Under the pieces are notes generated by a model. It was not told the DNA's origin and searched no databases. It saw nothing but the letters and a program-made list of their open reading frames with translations. Shown piece by piece: positions 12,230-23,074 of a stretch of DNA of 64,000 nt (position 1 is the first letter of the stretch; each line of letters starts with the position of its first letter). The position numbers and the translations under genes were made by a program. This stretch comes from Allacma fusca (taxonomy: Eukaryota > Arthropoda > Collembola > Symphypleona > Sminthuridae): contig OX359245.1 of assembly GCA_947179485.1 (NCBI GenBank), positions 55,973,067-56,037,066 of the forward strand, read 5' to 3'.

Positions 12230-13519
12230 TGGTGTAGTAGTAAGAAAGACCAAAAAAGCAATATAACACTTCGATCACTTCCTTGAATGCATTTGCTTTA
12301 AAATTGCGTAACTGGATTTTTAAAGCATTCGTCTGGATCAAAACTTGTAGAACAATTTTAATTCTTGAATTCAAAAAGAACTAATATTGACTTATCGAAT
12401 CTTAAATATTAAAATACCACTTATTCAGCAAGAATTATCCATCAATTAATTTACACACAACGCTTAGTTACATTGTTTATCCCTCAAATAAGTTCGCATA
12501 ATAACGAAGCGATGTAGAATGAGCGTGCTGAATGCATAGAAACACAAATATGTCCAAAAAATGAATGGTAAAGAATGGGAATAATCGATGTTGTTTATCA
12601 CCAGGATCCCACAAGCACAGTACGTATGTATATACAAATAATTTTCCTCCAAGAAGTTTCATTCTAGGTTTACGGGGGCGATTATAATAAAGCAAATTTG
12701 GTAATTTCTGTAAATTACACTATGAACAATGCAGCATGTGCACTTGCAGAGTCCAATAAAGGAATAGAACCTTCAACATGAAAGACATGTTTCCTGAGAC
12801 GTACAATTAATATAAATAGCTTTGTCCAAGAAGACAATTTAAATTACTTGCTTGGAAAAATGGATACTTGGCTTTACAGAATTTACAATCATACAGTCCT
12901 GCTATAGCCCTTTGTTAAAGTGAGATATTTATGTGTAAAGTTAACATTGAAATCAGAGGATACTTAAAGCATTGTTTGTTTTCAGATTTATGCTATTAAG
13001 ACATCATTTTAATTTGTGGTTTATTGTGTGATACTTTCATGCCTAAAATTAGCGAAAAATAGATGCTAATCGACTAGTCCAAATTCCTTGAAAACAGATA
13101 TCCTATCGCAAGGGTTGGATTTCTTTCCAGGGAGAAGAAATCTCTGGCGACGGGAAAAAATCAGACTGGAAACATTTCAAAGAGAAAGAAGGATTTTTGG
13201 TGAACAGGGATTTCGTGAGTTTGTTGGCCATACATTTTTTAATTTGTTGGTACCTTTTATGCAATCTTTTTTAAAACAGGGACTCTCAAAAATATTGACC
13301 TTTTTTACGTTTATTTCTGCATATCTGCATAGCTGATTTTAAAAGACAAGCCTTCGGTTACTTGCATTGTGACGCTACGTTTTAAAAATTAAATACCATG
13401 TAGCATTTTGCAAGTTCGAGTATCTGTAATTGCACTTGAAAAGATGGAATTACAAGTAACGTTTAAAAAATTCGAATTTTACAGAGCGCTTGAAAAACCT
13501 GAATTCTTATATCTAAGCA
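12230..13519. other. duplicated non-coding flank
   Basis: No gene. Positions 12280-12460 match 47262-47440 and 12700-12850 match 47640-47800, so this is the paralogue of the region after receptor copy C. Positions 13095-13290 hold degenerate CAGGGA-type repeat. The empty site for the hAT element of 45562-47256 is at about 12285-12295. Confidence 0.55.
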
Positions 13520-14203
13520 TAAGGCTTCCATCCGACCGGATAAATCGAATATCCGATCCGAATCCGATCCGAACCAAAATTTTCGGATAAATTTTCTTAT
13601 TATCCGATCCGACCGTTACGGATCGGATAAAAATTTTATTCATCCGTATCCGATCCGAAAATTTCGGATCGGATAAGTGCATTATCCGATCCGACCCGCG
13701 GGTATCCGAAATTATCCGAATTGATACCATTGGATGATAAAAAAAAGTTTTAGGAATTTAGACTGCAAAAATGCATTAGCTTTTTACTACATCACAATAT
13801 TACCCAATTTTGCATACATTACGTCATACGTACAAACTGAAGAAAAACTTTACAAACACTGCTGTAAATGTGAAGCACAGAATTAATAAGAAAACACGTA
13901 AAAAGTGGCACAGTTACTCCTTGGACAAATTGTTGTTGCACACTTCGTTCCTATTTGTCGATCGAAGGCGATAAAAATTTGATTTTCGGATATCCGTCGG
14001 ATTATCCGATATTTATTATTTGTCATCCGAACCGATCGGATAAAGTCGTTTCCAAATCCGATCCGAATCCGATGACTGGATAAGGGGTACGTATCCGATC
14101 CGATCGGATTGTGTTCGGATCGGATAAGTAGTGTATCCGATCCGAAATTTCGGATATCCGATCTTCGGATATCCGAGGATCATCTAATCGGATGGAAGCC
14201 TTA
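13520..14203. mobile_element. non-autonomous hAT-like element, ATCCGATCCGA family
   Basis: Terminal inverted repeats starting TAAGGCTTCCATCCGA, flanked by the identical 8-bp direct repeat TCTAAGCA (13512-13519 and 14204-14211). Both subterminal regions are packed with ATCCGATCCGAA-type repeats; the middle (about 13735-13975) is unrelated and non-coding. The 8-bp duplication is the hAT signature. No transposase ORF. Confidence 0.8.
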
Positions 14204-15463
14204 TCTAAGCATATACAAGTCATATTCATTTATGTTTTGGCATTTGGCATAGAACACTAAATTGAAACTTAGAAACATGGATTTTGGGTTCTTGGGATGA
14301 AGCGCTTCTTCTATAAAACTGTGTGACAATGTCAACACTGCTGAAGCTCTCACACAACTGAAAAAATATACAGTTTTGATGTGTACTTTAATATTGTGAC
14401 ACTATTTTCTTTTTTACGTATGTACATATATATTGATACGATATTAGCAGATATTCCAAAATTCGAATGATATTTTTTTCCAACCGTGTCTTGCTGTAAT
14501 ATCTCTAAAATTGTTAACACAAGTTGTAACATAGTTTCCTAATTAAAGTAAAATGTTAAACATCACTCCGAAAAATAACGTTTCACAAAATTATTTCACA
14601 CCTAAACATTGGAATTAAAATCTTTCCAGCCAAAAGTGTAAAACTACAAGCAGGAAACTGCCAGGGACTCAGATCACATATGTTAAAGCGGCAATTACGT
14701 ACAAACTATCAAAATTCAATTTTTGAAACAATGTATTCTATGATAAGATTTTGCAACTTTATACATTCCTGCATTTGAATTAACTTTGCCAATAACAAAT
14801 GAAAAGTAAATGCTTAAGGTATAATTACTTTTCAACTTGACCATGACCCTTACCTTGACCATGACTTGAAATATTCATGGTCTACTTGATCTTGATAGCA
14901 GCACTGGCCACAAGATCAGAAGCTCAAAAACTTGCTCCATATATACTCCCCCTTGACAAAACTTTGCTTGGGTATACTAATATCGTATTTTGTCTTTGAA
15001 ACCAATTTGGCTTAAAATAAACTGGGATTGCTAAAAACAAACTGACATTTAATTAATATTTATATATAGTTTGAGATCAAATGAGCTGTGATATTTTCAA
15101 AGAAGTATTCCTTAAGTAATAAAGTAACCTTGTGGATAATAACAATATCCTTCAAATATGCTATCATATAAAGAATCATCCTACCATATCATTAAATTCT
15201 TACGTTAGAGTTGGTTCTCCACTATCAAGAGCTATCGAAGGTGGGATCATGTCGGATTCCATTAAATCAACAATAGGTTGTACATAAAGTACTGTAGCAT
15301 TTTGAGTTAATAATAACTTGAATATCATTGTAAACGCTTTTCAAAATTTTGTGGATGCATATACTTATTACGATTACTTAGATACGATAATGTTAAATTC
15401 CCTTCACAATTACCTTGACCTTCAACCGCACTGGTATCCATATGTATGCACATCAACATGCTT
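14204..15463. other. gene-poor flank left of the Polinton
   Basis: No gene is seen. Positions 14280-14580 resemble 63660-63920, and 14645-14760 resemble 50325-50375 plus 50940-50990. Around 14830-14930 are TTGACCATGACTTGA words shared with the element at 58998-59999. A minus-strand open stretch across 15325-15510 runs from the Polinton terminus into the flank and is probably fortuitous. Confidence 0.5.
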
Positions 15464-15811
15464 AGTAGTATAAAAAGTAAGGCTTTAGGGTTTTTTTCAT
15501 TTTCACTCATATACCAATATAAAAGTGAAGTCTGGGATATAGGTATATCTCGAAGAAATATATGTGCATACGCACTACATTACAGGCTACCATTAATGAA
15601 CCCTTCCATAAGCTAAACATTTTAAAGTTTAAAGGTTCGAATCCAAAATTTTATATTCCAAGGTAATAACATTTAGAACCCCACATTGACAGCTCCCCAA
15701 AGATATCCAATTATAATTATCGAATAAAACCATATTTTCACTTCCAGCTGTCTCACATGTTCTTACTATCCTCTTACGGCTTTGTGAATTTTTTCGTTTT
15801 CCCTCAGATAC
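15464..15811 (+). repeat. Polinton left terminal inverted repeat
   Basis: The reverse complement of 28162-28508, with high identity over about 348 bp. It begins AGTAGTATAAAAAG. A related, diverged unit follows inward: the word ATACCAATATAAAA recurs at 15511 and 15808, 297 bp apart, and a third weaker unit reaches about 16090. Confidence 0.85.
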
Positions 15812-16163
15812 CAATATAAAAAGTGGAGAGGGATATACCTGTATCTCAGGACTATATTTATACGTTTGCATAGACAGAAAACAAAACGCGTTTACAGCTC
15901 CCTATCTACGTAATTGAATGAAAATAATGCAGGATTTAATAGTTCAATGGGATTCAAAAATTTTATTTTTCCAGACAAAGTAACTTTGCTTAAAACCCCA
16001 CATTAACGGGCCCTCGAGACCTCAAGTTGTAAGTGTGCACTACACGTACGGGATGAATTGCTGCTCTCTCCCACGTTCGCTCTGCTACTCTCCTCTCACG
16101 TCGCTAATAAATAAATGCAGAACTAAGTCAGTATTAAAATTATGACCCCACACATTTTTATTG
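15812..16163. other. inner degenerate TIR-like units
   Basis: No gene. The sequence continues the roughly 300-bp repeat periodicity of the terminal repeat in degraded form (compare 15629-15662 with 15942-15975). Confidence 0.5.
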
Positions 16164-16723
16164 TTAAAAACACTTACATACTCGTACATTTTGTACAACA
16201 GTTTCCTCATCTCCTTCCAAAAATTCCCGATTGATGACGGGCAGGGCAACAGGAGTGCATCTTCTGGTACATCTGGACAAAAAGGATCTTATATTCCTAT
16301 GCGGGGTGTACCTATTGCGATGATAGTAAGCGCGAGCTGCTTTGTAGAAAAGCCACAGGACGAATAGACCAACAATAGGCAAGGTCACCCATAAATAAAC
16401 TAATATTCAAAAAAAGTATGAACACATCATTTTAATCGCTACAGTAATAACTAAACAATTGAAACCCTCAAAATATCACCTTTATACCGCCACAAATCCT
16501 GTTGCAGAAGTCCTGTTGCTTCCTCCGCCCACTGCTTTACGTTTTTTGGAAGTAAATCCCCTGGGCACTTCTTGGAATATGGTCTCCGACGAATTCCAGT
16601 AACGGAGTCAGACGTTTTTATGCACGCAGTGGTTTTATTTTCGAATTCGAGAAAAATACAATTTTTCAAGAGACAATCTGGACAAGATAGGTAGTACTCA
16701 CACATTTTGGAAATAAGAGACAC
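16164..16723 (-). CDS. Polinton membrane protein with PSI-like Cys domain and TM helix
   Basis: Two exons on the minus strand: about 16723-16484 and 16413-16164. They are separated by a GT-AG intron (donor AAAG|GTGATA, acceptor ATTAG) whose phases match. The first exon has a PSI-like cysteine spacing (C-5-C-2-C-4-C-10-C, then a later C), with an NKT glycosylation sequon. The second exon opens with a hydrophobic helix of about 20 residues (core VGLFVLWLFY) followed by a basic cytoplasmic tail with several Arg and Cys. The true N-terminus and any signal peptide are not resolved: no convincing ATG exists upstream of MCEYY except an internal one, and a further upstream exon is possible. It is inferred to be a type I membrane protein of the element. 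No named family was recognised. Confidence 0.55.
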
Positions 16724-17582
16724 AGCTTTGCTCCAGACTCGACAGACTCCAATTTAGTAATCAATATGCTTCATTTAAAGAAATGCGGAAAAAAAAGAAA
16801 TATTTTCGACGGGATGACTGGCCCATTGACATGTAAATGAATCATAAATTCCCAGACTGATAACTGGGCCTTCAAATATCAATACGGGTTAAGGCGTATT
16901 ATGCATATTAGTTTTTCAATGCAGTGCTTAATACCAAATTGAAGTGTTTTTATCTCATATCTTGTTATGTTAAATAAAGGGGAAATATTTCCTTCACTAC
17001 CAACCTTTCCACTAAATCTAGGGTTTGACATTTGTACGCACTTATAATTAGTTTGAATATCAAACAAATATTGAGGGGTACACATTTTTTTGAATTTTTA
17101 TTCTTTTACAAAACCTGAATACCATTATGTTAAATATTTACCCAGTTCTAACCACACGAATTAAAAAAAATTAAAATGAAGAATCAAAACTTGTAAGCTT
17201 TCAAGAAAATAAAATTGAATGACTGAAGAGCAAACGTCAAGAGAAGTTGTAACCGTATAATGGAATCAAGTTTTAAACCAGACGCATAATTTTGTTGACT
17301 TATTATCATTTTATGCCAACGTAGCAAAAAATGACATCGAAATGGATGAGAGCTGAGAGGGCTTCGACTATTCCATTGCATGACGGTTCGATTGAAGCAA
17401 TGTTTTCCATACCTTCGAATGCTAGCGTGTACTCGGCATGTGTGAGCGTGAATAGAATCTTTTACGGTCATCTAACGTTTTTTCTTAAAGCCTGAGTACA
17501 CTGGGGAATAAAATAATTATTATTGATATTTATAATTTGATCACGTAATTGTATTCCTGTCACTTAAACAAAAATTTTTTGT
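16724..17582. other. Polinton left arm, no confident gene
   Basis: A minus-strand open stretch at 17471-17184 follows an acceptor-like site near 17474 and could be an exon linking the Ser/Thr-rich gene to the PSI-like one, but the phases do not fit. Otherwise nothing is seen. Confidence 0.35.
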
Positions 17583-19227
17583 TTAATGAAAATGTGAATG
17601 ACAAGAAATGAATTTGGAAATATATCTACCTGTCAGGTTTTTTATTGGATTGTTCTCGACCCAAATAATTTGCTCATAATTACGGGTGGAATTCATGTAG
17701 TTTCTCCAACTCGTGTACAAGTGCCCACAACTTCGCTTCAGTTTTTTACATTTATCAACGTTAACATCATTTTTTGCTACAAACTCGACTGAAGGCAAGA
17801 TTCTTTTAAAAATTCCGGCTTCAGTAATGGGCAAAATGTGTTTACTTGCATCTATGGGAGCATGCATAAATTATATAACGCTAATTTGCCGCATTTTTGA
17901 CCACCTCCGACCCCGAGTAACGCATACGTAACGCTGTCATCTAATCCCCACTATCATACATAACGCAATGATAAATAATTTATGCATAACTTAAATAATT
18001 AGTGCTAAAATTATATCGGAATACTCCCATTAACCTTATTGTGTTAATCCAACTTTTATTCCAATATAGCTACATCGCATTCTGTGAAAGGGCACATTAT
18101 ACACAAACATTTTCACTAAATATGCCAACAATGCCAACGCGTTAAAATCGGGTCTAATCAAATATTGCGTTACGTAAAAGAGTACGCAGACACTACCTAC
18201 TGTGCGTAAAGTTAGCGTAACGTTAAGAAAAACCACCACCGACCGTCTAAGCGTTATATAATTTATGCATGCCCCCTATCATATTCGTAGCACTAGGAAC
18301 CTTAGTTGTAAACAAAGAATAATTTCCATCAAAACTATTTAGGACTGACTTTGTAAAATCCGTTTGAACGCTTTCTAGGGTTACCGTACTTGTTAAAGAT
18401 AATTGCAGAGTCGGATTAATAGATTTGTTTAGATTTTCGCTTGCTATCGGATAATGTAAATTTTCCTCGGGATCAACCGACGACACATTTTGGATTGTTT
18501 TTACGATTGTCTGATTACGATTTTTCAAGGAGGATAAAGTTCGGGGAAACTGTACTGATTCAGTCAAATTGTTTTTATCCCATTTTTCAGCCACATCATG
18601 ATCGTGAGAGTTTATGATTTGAGATTTAAATACGGAATCATTTACGTCTTCCTCTTTCGAACTATTTTTTTTCACAAATTCCGTAACACTTGTTTCCGAA
18701 ATTTCAAAACCCTCAGTAGTAATGATAGTAACATCGACATTTGAGTTAGCAAAAGAATTTGCATCATAATTGTGGATTTGAAGCTGATCCTTTGGAACTG
18801 TGGAGGTTGAATAAAAACGTTCATCTTGTTTTTTTTCATACGGGGATGCACTCACACTCGAGGTTATTGCTGTATAGCTCTTAACAGTGGTGTTAACTTC
18901 ACTAGAAGATGTAAACGGTATTGTGTCATTAATACTCGGAATTAAAATTGGCTCAGTGTTAGCTTTATCTGGTTTCATGGTGCTGCCTAGACCAACTTCA
19001 GGTTTCACTAATTTGCCAAGATTTTTGAAAATAATGAGGCACTTTCTCACATTTGTTGGAATAAAAAATCCCTCATTGCCTGAATTTTTGCACTCAAATC
19101 TTTCCTCAGTGTCTATAACAAAAAACTTGTTTTTGCGTACACAATTTCGACATGAAGAAAAATCTGGGGTTACTATTGCAATAAATCACACTATGTTGAG
19201 AATACTTATAATTACTAACGCCTTCAT
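17583..19227 (-). pseudogene. Polinton secreted or membrane Ser/Thr-rich glycoprotein-like gene, interrupted
   Basis: Minus strand. An ATG at 19227 starts a hydrophobic signal-peptide-like stretch containing one in-frame TGA (19188-19186). A short Cys-rich segment follows (CRNC and two further Cys), then about 260 residues dominated by Ser, Thr, Asn and acidic residues with many N-glycosylation sequons. At 18276-17856 a MITE interrupts the gene at an ATA codon. The same frame resumes on the far side with a Cys-containing segment (DKCKKLKRSC) that ends near a possible donor at 17630. A mucin-like ectodomain in an element otherwise made of virion genes suggests a virion surface or host-interaction protein. 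This is inference: no fusion peptide or known envelope fold was recognised. Confidence 0.5.
17856..18276. mobile_element. MITE (Harbinger-like) inside the Polinton glycoprotein-like gene
   Basis: A 421-bp element with inverted ends GGGAGCATGCATAAATTATA (left) and the same with GGGGG (right), flanked by a 3-bp direct repeat TAT. Internal TAACGTTACG/GTAACGC words lie near both ends. The GGG start and 3-bp duplication resemble PIF/Harbinger MITEs; the superfamily call is tentative. No ORF of its own. Confidence 0.7.
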
Positions 19228-20840
19228 TTTTAAAAGTTAACCAAATTAGAAGTTACCGTAAAGAAATGTGGAAGTGATAATGAGAACAAAATTAAAACAT
19301 GAGAACTCATAGAGACTCACCAAATTGTTGTTATGTCTACCATTAATTTTTTTTAATGTAACGCAGCTAGACATAATACTTAAAACGTTTCTGCAATACA
19401 TGCTTGGTCCCACACTTATCATTCATTGCATAAGGAGAAAAAGTGCATTCTCATCATTTTTGAACCCCGAGTAAAACAAATGGATCACTAACTCATATAG
19501 TATGTACTCTGCATAACCCTGCAGAGCTATGTATAAATCTGCATGTTAAAATACTCTTGACATTGGCCACTCATATCCGTCCTCTTCATTCGTTTAGCCT
19601 CGCGAGCTACGCATGGAATTCGGCAATGTATACCATAGAAGAAAAAATAGAGTATTTAAAAGATGCGAAAACAATAAATTTATTCGAAAGTCTTGTAAAC
19701 GGTGGAATATGTTATGTAAGAACAAGATTTGAGGAAGCTAACCATCCACGTTGTAGTAACTTTAATGGATCTAAGCCAAGTAAATGGCTTGCCTGCATGG
19801 ATGTTAACGGTCTTTACTCCATGTGTCTTAAGCAGTATTTTCCAGTTCGAGACTTTAAATGGCAATCTGAGCACGAGAGAGAAACTACAGTAAAAATGTT
19901 TAGTGGAGAATCCCTCAAAACGTTTGAAATTCACGGTCAGCATGACAAAGGTTACGTTTTAATATGCGATTTAGAAGTACCTGAAGAGATTCATAATTAT
20001 TATGATGAATTACCTTTATTGTCGGAAAAAACATCGGTAGAATTTGATGAATTTTTCACGTATCAAAAGGATTTAGCTCATCAATCAAATGTAAGACCTG
20101 CGACATTGACGGCAGAGAAATTGCTGCTGACGCATCATTCAAAATATTACTATCCCATTTATTACAGAAACCTAATATTTGTACTTCGCAAAGGCGTTAT
20201 TCTCAAAAAGTGTCATGAAATTCTCGAATTTACTGAAAGAAAACTATTTGAGCATTTTGTCGACAGCAGTATATCTAGACGAAAAAACGCAACAAATGCT
20301 TTTGATAGTGCTAACCACAAACAATTTGTTATTTCGGTCTATGGTAGAAGTTTATTGCAACCTCTGCGATTTGTGAACGTCAAAATAGTTACTGATCATT
20401 TGCAAGCAAAAAAATTATTATCTAAGCCCAGCTTCAAGTCATACTATCCCGTTAATCCAGATTTGTCCGTCATGACCATGGAACGAACAAAAAAGAAATA
20501 CGATTCTTTCATTTTTATCGGAAGCAATGTTTTAGGTAAGCAATGTTTTTTTATTAAAAATCAATTCAAATTAGCAGGGAGCAACTAATTTTTGTTGTAC
20601 AGGAACAAACAATCGAATCATTAGTTTATTTTGTTTTCAGAACTTAGTAAGTTGTATATGCTTGAACTTTACTACGACGTTTTGAAACCCACCTTTGGGA
20701 AACAACTTTCCCTTCTCTACACTGATAAAGGTAATGTGGTCAAGTTTATAACGTTTTTTGAAAGTAAGGCCTTGGAACACTAACATGAAGTCAAGTAATT
20801 CGAACGTCATCTTAAATAGTGTACATATAGCTCTGCTACG

Positions 20841-20880
20841 TATATAAAGACTTCAAAATTTAGATTTGACTCAGATTTAT
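20841..20880 (+). promoter_or_regulatory. TATA box and Inr-like start of the nested gene
   Basis: TATATAAAG at 20841-20849 is followed 32 bp later by TCAGAT (20871), an arthropod Inr-like sequence, and the ATG comes at 20894. The spacing is what a focused RNA polymerase II promoter shows. Confidence 0.6.
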
Positions 20881-20893
20881 TCCTCAGCTCACA

Positions 20894-21331
20894 ATGAGAC
20901 CTTTATATTTTATTCTTCTTATCAGTTCGGTTTTTGCCAATAATTACAATATATTTGTCGAAAAGACTTGTGAAACTTGTACCGCACTGAATTATACGTT
21001 TTACAAACCAGTTTTCAAAATTCCGCCCATTGACTTTTTATGCACGAAAGATCATAAAGAAATTCCTACTGGATTTATTGTTTTAAGTTATGTGCTGAAT
21101 ACGAAAGACTGCAATGGCCTCTACGATAGAGAAAATAAAAGTGCAAAAATAAATTACTGGATAAATCACACTGTTTCACAGATAACCCCTTTTGAAAAAG
21201 TGGCTAAAATTAAAGTTTTTACAATCTTATTTTTTATCACGTGTGCTTCGTTCTATCTGCTCGGGGTTTTTTCAAAACATATATTTAATTTTTTAATGGC
21301 TCGAATAAACGCACGCGCGGCTAGAAATTAA
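20894..21331 (+). CDS. small type I membrane glycoprotein-like protein nested in the PolB intron
   Basis: An intact 145-residue ORF. Residues 1-15 form a clear signal peptide (MRPLYFILLISSVFA). The ectodomain, about residues 16-105, has a CETC pair, two further cysteines and several N-glycosylation sequons (NYT, NKS, NHT). A transmembrane helix lies near residues 108-126 (core ILFFITCASFYLLGV) and is followed by a short basic tail rich in Arg/Ala. It lies wholly inside the 688-bp second intron of PolB, on the same strand, preceded by its own TATA/Inr. It is the only uninterrupted single-exon membrane gene of the element. No known family was recognised. A role on the virion or in the host secretory pathway is inferred only from topology and context. 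Confidence 0.7.
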   Translation: MRPLYFILLISSVFANNYNIFVEKTCETCTALNYTFYKPVFKIPPIDFLCTKDHKEIPTGFIVLSYVLNTKDCNGLYDRENKSAKINYWINHTVSQITPFEKVAKIKVFTILFFITCASFYLLGVFSKHIFNFLMARINARAARN

Positions 21332-21972
21332 AGGGCATAGGCACAAATTGACTCCTTATAAAAGATTAAATCTACCCCCAAACATTCTAACTAACATTAA
21401 CATTGGTTTTATTTCCAGACAGTTTTCTCGTATCAATATTGGATCCCGATAATAAATTGAATCAACAAATGAAATCTCTGCAGTGTATGGACTTCTCCAA
21501 TCTAGCTACAGACGATCCTTTATACAGCACTGAAAATAAAGGAGAAGTTGGATACTTGAAACTTGAAAATTACGACTTTTTAACCTTTGTCGGAATCAGA
21601 GCTAAGCAATATGCTATTGAAAAAAAGGACGGCTCACACATTTTAAAATCTAAAGGTGTTAGCGCGTCAAGTATAAAACAGAAACAACAGAAACTTATAA
21701 ACGTGTTCTATTTGACGACACAGTAGTCCACACTGATGTGAATCAGCTAAAAATAATAAACCAAAGCATCTATAACACGAGTGTTCGAAAAAAAACTTTT
21801 TCGCATTAGCTACAAAACGTTTTTTTATCATGTAAAATACACTCACGTGCGTTTGGACACAAAGACATCCAAAACGGAGATACATATACATGTAAGTGCT
21901 TAAATACGACAGTAAATGACTCGGCGACCATTTGCAAAGATGCTCTCGAGCAAACACCTTCATCCCAATCAA

Positions 21973-22773
21973 ATGACATTTGAAATTCATCATCCTAGCA
22001 GGTATAAGCATTATATGCATACATATTTGATATAGAATATAATTATAAGATCATATGCTCATAAGTATAATACAATTTTTTACTAATTATTAAAAACATT
22101 TACAATTATTTGCAGGCTTGTAATAGCTGGACCAACGGCTTGCGGAAAAAGTACGTTAGTTAAGGAAATACTCGAAAGACAAAGCGAACTTTTTTCCAAA
22201 CCCTTTGATCAGATTATAATTGTTTATAAGCAAATGCAGCATATGTATACGCAATTGAAGAATGACATTCCAAACATTATTTTTACAAATAACATTGAAG
22301 ATTTTGAATCTTATCTCTCGCCATCGAAGAGGTCGTTCTTATTTCTTGACGATTTCATGATGGAAATGAGTAAATCTTACAACGAGAATATAACTAAACT
22401 TTTTACAATATAATCACATCATTTAAATTGTACGGTTGTTATCGCAGTTCAGAATTTGTTTTTTTCAAAATCTTTGAGAACATTATCACTAAATTCCACA
22501 CATACAATTATATTTAATAATGCCAGGGATAAAAGCACGTTGTATCATCTGGGTAGGCAGTTTATGCCGGAGGATGTTACGTTTTTACTTAAATGTTATC
22601 AACGGGCGATGAAGGTTAGCAGATACTTGGTGATTGATTATTCTCCAGAACTTGACGATTTGTTTCGTGTAAGAAGTTCACTTTTTTCGGGTATAAAAAC
22701 TGAGATTTACATATCTTCCCCTCAGTGTAATTCAGCTATTGGTTCGAATAAGACCAATGAAGGTGACAAATAA
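21973..22773 (+). pseudogene. A32-like DNA-packaging ATPase (FtsK/HerA type), one nonsense codon
   Basis: Packages genomes into capsids in Polinton/adintovirus-like elements. A short first exon, 21973-22001, joins to 22116-22773 with canonical sites (CAG|GTATAAG, TTGCAG) and correct phase; total length is 228 residues, normal for the family. Walker A is GPTACGKSTLV near residue 14, directly across the junction. Walker B is FLFLDDF near residue 85. A sensor-like stretch around VVIAVQN follows. An in-frame TAA at 22411-22413 breaks the frame where the family has an aromatic residue; the frame is otherwise open. The stop TAA (22771-22773) overlaps the next gene's ATG by one base (TAATG). Confidence 0.85.
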
Positions 22774-23060
22774 TGCGAAGAGTTTTAGATAACGTTACGT
22801 TTTTGGAAAACTGTTTAAAGTGCAAAACAAAAAATCAATTAAAGAAACATTTAAAATCAGGAACAGCTGAACAGGCTAAAGCAGTTATAGAAGTGGTTTA
22901 TAATTTTAACGATTCAAGTTTCAGCAAATACATGAAAAATAAGTTAAAGGTAGTTAGACAAGGGTTACTGAAAGAAAAAACGTTACTAGATACGTTTCTA
23001 TCAAATAAAATCCTAATTTTAGATATTATTGCAACATTACTATGCTCTGTAGCTGAATAA
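22773..23060 (+). CDS. small Polinton protein with C-terminal hydrophobic segment
   Basis: An intact 95-residue ORF. The pattern (basic N-terminal helix with NVTFLE, a KKHLKSG segment, AEQAKAVIEVVYN, then KKxK-type basic stretches and a hydrophobic C-terminus ILILDIIATLL) resembles a short conserved protein that recurs beside capsid genes in Polinton/adintovirus-like elements. That family has no firmly assigned function; a virion-core or membrane-active role is possible. It starts in a TAATG overlap with the ATPase stop. AATAAA overlaps its stop codon. Confidence 0.6.
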   Translation: MRRVLDNVTFLENCLKCKTKNQLKKHLKSGTAEQAKAVIEVVYNFNDSSFSKYMKNKLKVVRQGLLKEKTLLDTFLSNKILILDIIATLLCSVAE

Positions 23061-23074
23061 AAATTGCTTTGGGT

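Larger units (their letters stand above)
19464..21865 (+). pseudogene. protein-primed DNA polymerase B (Polinton PolB), N-terminally truncated
   Basis: Replicates the element from a protein primer. Exons: 19464-20535, 20641-20730 and 21419 to about 21865, with matching phases. Seen: the SLASYAWNSAM segment typical of Polinton PolB, motif A (DVNGLYS), a motif-B-like ISVYGRS in which the usual Asn pair is replaced, and motif C YTDKD created by the exon 2/3 junction. The thumb signature DFSN...DPLYS and FVGIRAKQYAI follow. A frameshift near 21666 and an in-frame TAG at about 21808 precede the canonical GHK-type C-terminus. The exonuclease domain normally upstream (several hundred residues) is missing: 19240-19463 shows nothing like it. 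The second intron, 20731-21418, contains a separate gene. The copy is judged inactive. Confidence 0.85.

Noticed and set aside
15325-15510. Minus-strand ORF with a signal-peptide-like start across the Polinton left border
   Set aside because: The frame is half terminal repeat and half flank, so it cannot be an ancestral gene; no other support.
17184-17471. Minus-strand ORF as part of a Polinton surface gene
   Set aside because: An acceptor-like site is present but the phase does not match the upstream donor and no family motif is seen; kept only as a possibility.
18036-18239. Hydrophobic 67-residue minus-strand ORF
   Set aside because: It lies wholly inside the MITE that interrupts the glycoprotein-like gene, so its apparent membrane segment is fortuitous.
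20179-20376. Alternative-frame ORF inside PolB
   Set aside because: Shadow of the polymerase reading frame, which has clear family motifs.
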